Origin: an uncultured Pelagibacteraceae bacterium
GTDB taxonomy: Bacteria; Pseudomonadota; Alphaproteobacteria; Pelagibacterales; Pelagibacteraceae
Length of the DNA stretch: 64,000 bases
Direction: 5' to 3'
Assembly (NCBI GenBank): GCA_902597895.1
Contig: CACJZM010000001.1
Span: 305,214-369,213, forward strand
The position numbers and the translations under genes were made by a program. This document shows positions 8,939-15,357 of the stretch, in pieces. The notes beneath the pieces were generated by a model, which worked only from the letters and a program-made list of their open reading frames with translations, was not told where the DNA came from and searched no databases. Numbering within the stretch: position 1 is the stretch's first letter; the number at the start of each line of letters is the position of its first letter.

Positions 8939-9997
8939 TTATAATTTAGGCTCTTGTTGGGTTATGCAATGAATTGCACCATATCCCCATATTAATTCTT
9001 TACAATTAATGGGGACAATTTTTTTATTTTGAAAAAAATTTTCAAATATCTTAATTACCTTTTTGTCTAAATTATTATTAAATATTGGAAGTAAAACTTT
9101 TTTGTTGCATATAAAAAAATTTAAATAACTTGCAGGAACTCTTGAGTTATCAATAAAAATAGGTTTTGGCATAGGTATCTCAATTATTTTATATTTTTTA
9201 CCTTTCCCATTTATACTTTTTTTTAAAATATTTAAGTTATATTTTAAGTTTTTATAATTTTTATCTTTTTTATTTTTTTCAACTGCTGTCATAATTGTAT
9301 CGCGTGAAACAAAGCGCGAGATATCGTCTACATGTCCATGGGTATCATCTCCAATTATTCCCTTTTTTAACCATATAAAGTTTTTAATATTCAAATATGT
9401 TGAAAAAAAATTTTCATAATCCTTTTTTTTTAAATTTTTATTTCTTTGTTGTACTTTGCTTAATAAACATTCTTCAGTTAATAAAATTGAACCATCACCG
9501 TTCACATCGAATGCACCACCTTCCATTACTATTGGTTTCAATCTTCCTTTATAATTATAAGTTGGTTTTATCTGTTTAATTTTTAAAATTTTAGCTATCC
9601 TATTTGGTATTTTATTGTCATTATTAAAGTTTTTATATTTAGACCAGGCATTAAATTCAAAATTTAAAAGCAGTTTTTTTCTTTTTTTTTCATTAATTAA
9701 AAAAATTGGGCCTGAATCTCTTAACCAAACTCTATCTGTTTTTATTTTATAAAATCTTATATTTTTCAAATTTGAGTTAGCTAATTTTAGAAATTTAATA
9801 ATTTCATTTTTGTCACTGTTAACAAGTAAATTAACTTTTTGATCTTTTGAAATGGATGAAATAATTTTTGTAAATACTTCTGGTATCCCCTGAAAAAGGC
9901 CGGGCCAATCATTTTTATTATAAGGCCATGCAATCCAAACAGATTTTTGTAGTTCCCATTCCGCTGGCATTCTAAAACCATTTAGTTTTTTATTCAT
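8939..9997 (-). CDS. aguA: Agmatine deiminase (peptidyl-arginine deiminase family)
   Basis: Hydrolyses agmatine to N-carbamoylputrescine and ammonia. The family N-terminus MPAEWELQKSVWIAWP is present, then WLRDSGPIF, VMEGGAFDVNGDGSILLTEECLL, GDDTHGHVDDISRF (catalytic Asp/His region) and the C-terminal AIHCITQQ with nucleophile Cys344. Length 352 aa is normal. The start overlaps the aguB stop by 8 bp. It is the last gene of a four-gene polyamine operon. Because no classical arginine decarboxylase is nearby, its real guanidino substrate in this organism deserves a check. Confidence 0.93.
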   Translation of the reverse strand: MNKKLNGFRMPAEWELQKSVWIAWPYNKNDWPGLFQGIPEVFTKIISSISKDQKVNLLVNSDKNEIIKFLKLANSNLKNIRFYKIKTDRVWLRDSGPIFLINEKKRKKLLLNFEFNAWSKYKNFNNDNKIPNRIAKILKIKQIKPTYNYKGRLKPIVMEGGAFDVNGDGSILLTEECLLSKVQQRNKNLKKKDYENFFSTYLNIKNFIWLKKGIIGDDTHGHVDDISRFVSRDTIMTAVEKNKKDKNYKNLKYNLNILKKSINGKGKKYKIIEIPMPKPIFIDNSRVPASYLNFFICNKKVLLPIFNNNLDKKVIKIFENFFQNKKIVPINCKELIWGYGAIHCITQQEPKL

Positions 9998-10871
9998 CTG
10001 AAGGATTTTTTAGTATTCCCTTGTAAGTTTCTATTCTTCTATCTCTAAAAAAAGGCCAGTGTTGTCTTGTAAAATCAATTTTTCTATAATCTACTTCACA
10101 GATTAAAATTCCTTCTTTTTTATCTCCAAGTCTACCAATAACTTTACCACTAGGATTTATAATCATTGAGTTTCCCCAAAATTGAATTTTTCTTCTACCC
10201 TTTTTTTCAGTCCCAACTCTATTGACAGCTACAATATATGTTCCATTTGCTATAGCATGTGATTTTTGAATTGTTATCCAAGAGTCTAATTGAGACCTTC
10301 CAAATTTTTTTTTCTCTTTTGGATGCCATCCTATCGCGGTGGGATAAAAAATTATTTGTGCACCTTTAAGTGCTGTAAGCCGTGCAGCCTCAGGGAACCA
10401 TTGATCCCAACATATTAGGTTACCAATATTTCCATATTTTGTCTGAGTAGATTTATAACCGAGGTCTCCTGGTGTAAAATAAAATTTCTCATAATATCCA
10501 GGATCATCAGGAATATGCATTTTTCTATACTTTGACAGTATTTTACCGTTTTCACTAATTACTATACTTGTGTTGTGATACAAACCGTGAGTTTTCTTTT
10601 CAAATACTGAAATCAATAAAATTACTTTTAATTCTTTTGCTAAGTCACAAAAAATTTTTGATGTTCTGCCTGGTATCTTTTCAGCAATTTTAAAGTTAGA
10701 ATGACTCTCTGCTTGACAAAAATAATTTGTTAAAAATAACTCAGGTAAACAAATAATTTTAGCTTTTTTAGAGGCAGCTTTTTTAATATTTTTAATCGAA
10801 AAATTTAAATTTTTTTCAAAATTATTAGAAATTTTACTTTGTATAATACCAATTTTTGTTTTTTTGATCAT
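9990..10871 (-). CDS. aguB: N-carbamoylputrescine amidase
   Basis: Nitrilase-superfamily amidase releasing putrescine from N-carbamoylputrescine. The catalytic triad is visible as Glu44 (CLPELFL), Lys117 (KYRKMHIP) and Cys154 (LICWDQWFPEAAR); HNTSIVI and GTYIVAVNRVG are further family marks. I chose the ATG at 10871 (MIKKTKIGIIQ, 293 aa) because an upstream extension would run deep into the deoxyhypusine-synthase-like gene; with this start the gap is four bases. It overlaps the downstream agmatine deiminase by 8 bp, and the pair forms the standard two-step agmatine-to-putrescine route. Confidence 0.93.
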   Translation of the reverse strand: MIKKTKIGIIQSKISNNFEKNLNFSIKNIKKAASKKAKIICLPELFLTNYFCQAESHSNFKIAEKIPGRTSKIFCDLAKELKVILLISVFEKKTHGLYHNTSIVISENGKILSKYRKMHIPDDPGYYEKFYFTPGDLGYKSTQTKYGNIGNLICWDQWFPEAARLTALKGAQIIFYPTAIGWHPKEKKKFGRSQLDSWITIQKSHAIANGTYIVAVNRVGTEKKGRRKIQFWGNSMIINPSGKVIGRLGDKKEGILICEVDYRKIDFTRQHWPFFRDRRIETYKGILKNPSDE

Positions 10872-10875
10872 TAAA

Positions 10876-11916
10876 TCAAAATATTTTTGAGAAATTTTTT
10901 CTATCTCTATTTTTCCAATTACCATTGTGATAAGCATCACTAGCAATTAATGGCAAAACACTTGTTGCCTCAGCAAAAACCATTTGTTCTTTAGTTACAT
11001 CAACTTTGCCCCATGAGCTTGCTTCTTTTAAAGTAGAACTACTACACGCACCATCCCTTGAATCTGCTACTGTAATTTGAATTGCGTATTTATGCATATC
11101 TACATTTTTTCCCAATAATTCAGCACAAATAACTGTATCTTGAATAAAATTTTTTGGAACACCCCCACCTATCATGAATAAACCTGAACCTTTAGATTTA
11201 ATTTTAATTTCGGTTAGTTCTCTAAACTCTCTTATAGAATCAATAGTAACATGTTTATTTGGATTTTTTTCTTGATGCATTACTAAGCCAAAACCAGCGC
11301 TAGAGTCGGTGAACGCAGGACAGAATATTGGAACATTATGATCATAAGCCATTTCAATTAAAGATCCCTTTTTTTTTGCATTTTTTTTTAAATATTTCCC
11401 TATTTCTTGAATGAATTCTCTTGAAGTATAACTTTTCGGATCGAGTTCATCAGCAATTTCACAAATAGTTTTATCACACATTTGAAGTTCTTCTTCATCA
11501 ATATAAGTATCGTAAATTCTATCTATATAATTTTTTCTTAATTCAGCGTCATTTTGAAATTGAGAGCCTTGATAGTGTTTGAAACCTAAGGCTTCAAAGA
11601 AATCCATATCAATTATAGACGCTCCAGTAGCAACTATTGCATCTACCATATTGTATTTAATCATATCCCTATAAATATGCATACATCCTGCTGCTGAAGT
11701 AGATCCAGCTAGAGTTAAAAATATTGAACATTCTTTATCTTTTATCATTTGATTGAATATATCAGCAGCATTTGCAGTCTCTCTTGAAACGAAAGACATT
11801 TTTTTCATAGATTGAATTATTTTTCTAGAGTCGAATGAAGTTATATCAATATGTTCGACAGGAGATTTTAAAAAATCTTTTTTACTATTGTGACCTAGAT
11901 TTTTTTTATCTGACAT
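10876..11916 (-). CDS. Deoxyhypusine synthase homologue (bacterial polyamine aminobutyl-transferase)
   Basis: 346-aa NAD-dependent aminobutyl-transfer enzyme of the DHS fold. The conserved C-terminal segment SSWGKV places the enzyme-imine lysine at Lys304, as in eukaryotic DHS; GSTSAAGC, VATGASI and ADSRDGACSSST are further motifs. Bacteria have no eIF5A, so family members instead make sym-homospermidine from putrescine, or act on agmatine to give 1,9-bis(guanidino)-5-azanonane. Its position between the decarboxylase gene and aguB/aguA makes either substrate possible. The ATG overlaps the upstream odc stop (TAATG), indicating coupled translation. Family is secure; the product is not settled by sequence alone. 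Confidence 0.88.
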   Translation of the reverse strand: MSDKKNLGHNSKKDFLKSPVEHIDITSFDSRKIIQSMKKMSFVSRETANAADIFNQMIKDKECSIFLTLAGSTSAAGCMHIYRDMIKYNMVDAIVATGASIIDMDFFEALGFKHYQGSQFQNDAELRKNYIDRIYDTYIDEEELQMCDKTICEIADELDPKSYTSREFIQEIGKYLKKNAKKKGSLIEMAYDHNVPIFCPAFTDSSAGFGLVMHQEKNPNKHVTIDSIREFRELTEIKIKSKGSGLFMIGGGVPKNFIQDTVICAELLGKNVDMHKYAIQITVADSRDGACSSSTLKEASSWGKVDVTKEQMVFAEATSVLPLIASDAYHNGNWKNRDRKNFSKIF

Positions 11917-13094
11917 TATGCAACAAGAAATTGTTTATCAAATTCTTTGTCATACATAGTCATAATGGGTCTATCTTCTAATTCAAATATATTATTTGAA
12001 TATAGACCATTAAAATCAGTTCTAAATGTTAATCCATATGCTCCAAGTTGGCCAAGCTCTATGTAATCATTTTCTTTAATATTATTGGGTAAAACAAAAG
12101 GGCCCTTCATGTAATCCATGCTATCACATGTTGGTCCATAAAAATCAAATGAGGTTAATTTTTTTGATATTATCCTACCATTAGTTATTAATTTACTAGG
12201 ATAAACTATATTTGGAACTCCAGCATCAAACAAAGTTCCGTATGTTCCATCATTAATATAAAGTTTTTGTTTTTTTCTTAAATTTACCCTTACTATTGTA
12301 GAACCACTCTCAGCAACTATGGCTCTACCTGGTTCACAAATAATTTCTGGAAGATTTTCTAATTTTAAATTTTTTAAAGCATCTTGGATTTCATTAAAAT
12401 AACTTTCTATGGATTGAGGTATTAAATCTGGGTATATTGTTGGAAAACCTCCCCCAACATTTATATAGTCAGGAATAATTTTTGTACGTTTAATAATGTT
12501 TCCTATTTCTTTAATTCCTTTACTGTAAGAAATTGGATGCATACATTGTGATCCTACATGAAAACTTAATCCAATTTTTTTAGCATATTGTTTTGTTAGT
12601 CTTAGTAAACCAGTAGCTTCTGAAGTAAGTGCACCAAACTTTTTTGATAAATCAATCTCCGCGTGTTCGTTAGATACTGCAACTCGCACAAATAATTCTA
12701 AATCTTTAGCTTGACCAGTGCTTTCTATTATTTTAATTAATTCATCTTTAGAGTCTAAAGAAAAAGTTTTTACCCCATAATTAAAATATGCTTCTTTAAT
12801 ACTTTCCCTACTTTTAACTGTATGCATATAAGAGCATTTAACACTCTTATCTATTTCCCTAATTGCCTTAATTTCATTGATAGATGCAACATCAAAGTTC
12901 TTAATCCCACTATCAATTATTGTCTTAATTACTAGTGGATGTGGATTAGTTTTAACGGCATATAAAACTTTCCCAGGAAAATTGTTTTGAAAAAATTTTG
13001 AAGCTACTTGTATAGAATTTTTTCTTATACAATAAATTGGTTCATCCGGTCGCAGTTGATTTACTAATTTTTCAACTGTTTTAAATTTTTCCAT
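11916..13094 (-). CDS. Ornithine decarboxylase-type enzyme (fold III PLP)
   Basis: Alanine-racemase-fold decarboxylase of 392 aa. YAVKTNP holds PLP Lys48, VGSQC and GGGFPTIYP are family motifs, CEPGRAIV binds the cofactor phosphate, and GPTCDSMDYM carries Cys323-Asp324, the residues that define the ornithine/lysine-type active site. This favours ornithine, giving putrescine, over diaminopimelate; a lysine or dual activity cannot be excluded, and arginine is less likely. A strong GAGGGG ribosome binding site precedes the ATG. It is the first gene of the polyamine operon and lies behind a leader with a short ORF and an intrinsic terminator. Confidence 0.9.
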   Translation of the reverse strand: MEKFKTVEKLVNQLRPDEPIYCIRKNSIQVASKFFQNNFPGKVLYAVKTNPHPLVIKTIIDSGIKNFDVASINEIKAIREIDKSVKCSYMHTVKSRESIKEAYFNYGVKTFSLDSKDELIKIIESTGQAKDLELFVRVAVSNEHAEIDLSKKFGALTSEATGLLRLTKQYAKKIGLSFHVGSQCMHPISYSKGIKEIGNIIKRTKIIPDYINVGGGFPTIYPDLIPQSIESYFNEIQDALKNLKLENLPEIICEPGRAIVAESGSTIVRVNLRKKQKLYINDGTYGTLFDAGVPNIVYPSKLITNGRIISKKLTSFDFYGPTCDSMDYMKGPFVLPNNIKENDYIELGQLGAYGLTFRTDFNGLYSNNIFELEDRPIMTMYDKEFDKQFLVA

Positions 13095-13120
13095 ATTTAG
13101 CCCCTCAAAAAAAATTTAAC

Positions 13121-13148
13121 AAAAAAAAAGTGCATATCTCTTATGCAC
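13121..13148 (-). terminator. Intrinsic terminator hairpin in the odc leader (attenuator)
   Basis: On the minus strand GTGCATA (13148-13142), loop AGAGA and TATGCAC (13136-13130) form a 7-bp stem followed directly by nine T residues. It sits before the odc start, not after a gene, so it would stop transcription of the operon's own leader. A second hairpin, ATAAAT-GCTGG-ATTTAT (13169-13153), lies just upstream. Two hairpins, the second a terminator, upstream of ornithine decarboxylase resemble the reported alphaproteobacterial speF leader architecture. Confidence 0.7.
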
Positions 13149-13182
13149 CTTTATAAATCCAGCATTTATGGGATATATTCAT
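13141..13182 (-). CDS. Possible 13-aa leader peptide upstream of odc
   Basis: A 14-codon frame from ATG at 13182 to TAA encodes MNISHKCWIYKGA. Its last codons GGT GCA TAA form the ascending arm of the terminator hairpin, and the upstream 6-bp hairpin lies inside it. A ribosome stalled at the end would prevent terminator formation, the logic of known leader-peptide attenuators such as speFL and tnaC. I see no Shine-Dalgarno sequence. The frame could be chance; the placement is what makes it worth listing. Confidence 0.35.
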   Translation of the reverse strand: MNISHKCWIYKGA

Positions 13183-13229
13183 TAAAGTAAAGAAAATAAT
13201 ACTATTGAAATTTAACTTTTAAACACCAT

Positions 13230-13802
13230 ATGTGTTCCATGATACCGTCTGAAAACACTAAAAATATAAGTCAATTTGAGGATAAATCACTACTCATAGT
13301 TGATGACGACAATCCTTTTAGAGAGAGATTAGCTAGAGCTATGGAAAAAAAAGGTTTTCAAGTATCTCAAGCCGAAGGTGTAAAAAAAGGTTTAGAATCA
13401 GTTAAACAAAAAAAACCTGCTTTTGCAGTAGTTGACCTTAGATTAGGTGATGGAAATGGATTAGAGGTTGTAAAAGAAATACAGAGCTCTAATTCGAAAA
13501 GTAGAGTTGTTATGCTAACAGGTTATGGAAATATTCCAACTGCAGTTGCAGCAATTAAGCAAGGTGCGATAGATTATTTAGCAAAACCTGCAGATGCAGA
13601 TGATGTAGAAAGAGCTCTTTTAGCTGATCCAAATAGCAAAGCTGCACCTCCTGAAAACCCAATGTCAGCAGATAGAGTTAAGTGGGAACATATACATAGA
13701 GTTTTTGAATTATGTAATAGAAATGTATCGGAAACTGCAAGAAGACTTAAGATGCATAGAAGAACTCTTCAAAGAATACTTTCAAAAAGATCTCCTAGAT
13801 AA
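13230..13802 (+). CDS. regA: RegA/PrrA/ActR-type response regulator
   Basis: Response regulator of 190 aa with a receiver domain (residues about 20-135) and a short Fis-type helix-turn-helix (about 150-187: NVSETARRLKMHRRTLQRIL). The acidic pocket is DDD at 25-27, the phospho-acceptor is Asp69 (FAVVDLRLGDGNG), and Thr/Lys are in MLTGYG and LAKPAD. Length and architecture match RegA/PrrA/ActR, the global redox regulators of alphaproteobacteria. No partner kinase (RegB) is in the window. Start is uncertain between the ATG at 13230 and an in-frame ATG at 13239; neither has a clear ribosome binding site. It is divergent from odc and overlaps bioY tail to tail by 8 bp. Confidence 0.88.
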   Translation: MCSMIPSENTKNISQFEDKSLLIVDDDNPFRERLARAMEKKGFQVSQAEGVKKGLESVKQKKPAFAVVDLRLGDGNGLEVVKEIQSSNSKSRVVMLTGYGNIPTAVAAIKQGAIDYLAKPADADDVERALLADPNSKAAPPENPMSADRVKWEHIHRVFELCNRNVSETARRLKMHRRTLQRILSKRSPR

Positions 13803-14346
13803 ATTTTCTTAATTTAATAATTTTTTTCACTAATAAAGCTAGTATTAACATTTTAAATAATTCGGCTAAAAGAAATGGTAAAACACCAAGTTCAAGAAGA
13901 GGTTTATCCCATCCAATTAAAATTCCAAGCCAAATCACACCTAAAATATAAATACTAGATACTGACAATATTATTTTACAAAAATTATAAAATATATTTT
14001 TATTATAATTAAAAAAACCAGCTAAAAAAGTAGCAAATAAAAATCCAATTAAATATCCCATAGTTGGACCAGTGAAATATGTTAAGCCAATTCCTCTTTC
14101 AGGTGAATTTGAAAAAACTGGAAAACCCAAAATACCTTCTAATAAATAAAGCCCAACAGTTGCTAAAGCTATTTTATATCCAAATGCAATACCAAAAAAA
14201 ATTACCAAAAATGTTTGCATGGTCATTGGTACAGGATAAAAGGGAATTTTAATTTTAGCAGATAACGTTAGTAGAATTGTGCCTAGAAAAATTACTAAAA
14301 AATATTTTAAAGTTTTTTGTAAATTATTTGCCTTAGTGATTTCCAT
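13795..14346 (-). CDS. bioY: Biotin transporter S component BioY
   Basis: 183-aa membrane protein with about six hydrophobic segments. The BioY signatures are visible: KIPFYPVPMTMQTFLVIFFG, LYLLEGILGFPVFS and TYFTGPTMGYLIGF. It is the substrate-binding unit of ECF-type biotin uptake and can also act alone in some bacteria. No BioM/BioN genes adjoin it; the ABC ATPase 32 bp upstream is of a different (ABC-2 export) type. Biotin uptake would fit a streamlined marine heterotroph that depends on external vitamins, but that is inference. Confidence 0.93.
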   Translation of the reverse strand: MEITKANNLQKTLKYFLVIFLGTILLTLSAKIKIPFYPVPMTMQTFLVIFFGIAFGYKIALATVGLYLLEGILGFPVFSNSPERGIGLTYFTGPTMGYLIGFLFATFLAGFFNYNKNIFYNFCKIILSVSSIYILGVIWLGILIGWDKPLLELGVLPFLLAELFKMLILALLVKKIIKLRKFI

Positions 14347-14378
14347 AGTTTGACTTTACTACTATTATTTAGATTTAT

Positions 14379-15308
14379 CTAGTTTTTTGTTAATGTTAAA
14401 AATACATCTTCTAAATCACCATCATCTGTAGATATATCAATTATATTTACACCTTGCGTTTCTATAGATTGAATTAAATCCCTCATATTAACTTTACTTT
14501 TTTCATATATAACAGATAGATAATTCTCATTATTTGATAATATTTTAAGTGAACTAAATAAATTTTCTTGTGTATTAACTTTTTTATTAACCGTGAATTT
14601 TACTTTTTTTGTTTGAATTTTTTCTAAGAGATTACTTGTACTATCTAAAGCAACTAACCTTCCTTTATTAAGAATACCAATTCTATCACACATTTTTTCA
14701 GCTTCTTCTAAATAATGTGTTGTTAAAATTATTGTAACACCTTGTTTATTTAAAGACTTAACGTTATCCCAAAGATTTCCTCTTAATTCGACATCAACAC
14801 CCGCAGTTGGTTCATCTAATATTACTATAGGTGGTTTATGAACTAATGCTTTGGCTACCATTAATCTTCTTTTCATTCCTCCAGATAAACTTCTTGTATA
14901 ACTTCTAGACTGATCTTCCAATGAAACAAGCTTAAGAATAACATCTGTAATCCGATCTTTTTTTCTTATTCCATACATTCCAGCTTGTAATTCTAATAAT
15001 TTTCTTGGAGTAAAAAAAGGGTCAACGTTAATTTCTTGAGGAACTATACCAATCGAAGCTCTTACTTGTCTTGGATTTTTATCAATATCAAACCCCCAAA
15101 CACTAACTTCTCCTGAAGATTTCATAGTTGTGCCACTTAAAATATTAATAAATGTACTTTTGCCAGCACCATTAGGTCCCAAAAGACCAAAAATTTCTCC
15201 TTCTTTCACTTCTAAGTTTAATCCATCAAGTGCAAGAGTAGATTTAGAACTATCTTTTGAATAAGTTTTATTTAAGTTTTTAACATACAAAACATTTTTT
15301 TTGTTCAT
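14379..15308 (-). CDS. ABC transporter ATP-binding protein, CcmA/NodI/YadG type
   Basis: 309-aa ATPase with Walker A GPNGAGKST (about residue 44-52), Q-loop IGIVPQE, signature LSGGMKRRL, Walker B PPIVILDEPTAGVD and switch histidine TTHYLEEAE. The C-terminal 80-residue extension is typical of ABC-2 drug/polysaccharide export ATPases. The usual partner permease is not adjacent: downstream is bioY, upstream is the divergent polA. The cargo cannot be told from the sequence. The permease may be encoded elsewhere on the genome. Confidence 0.9.
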   Translation of the reverse strand: MNKKNVLYVKNLNKTYSKDSSKSTLALDGLNLEVKEGEIFGLLGPNGAGKSTFINILSGTTMKSSGEVSVWGFDIDKNPRQVRASIGIVPQEINVDPFFTPRKLLELQAGMYGIRKKDRITDVILKLVSLEDQSRSYTRSLSGGMKRRLMVAKALVHKPPIVILDEPTAGVDVELRGNLWDNVKSLNKQGVTIILTTHYLEEAEKMCDRIGILNKGRLVALDSTSNLLEKIQTKKVKFTVNKKVNTQENLFSSLKILSNNENYLSVIYEKSKVNMRDLIQSIETQGVNIIDISTDDGDLEDVFLTLTKN

Positions 15309-15357
15309 ATTTAAATATACGTTTATAACATTAGTATAAATTAAGGTAACATTATTT

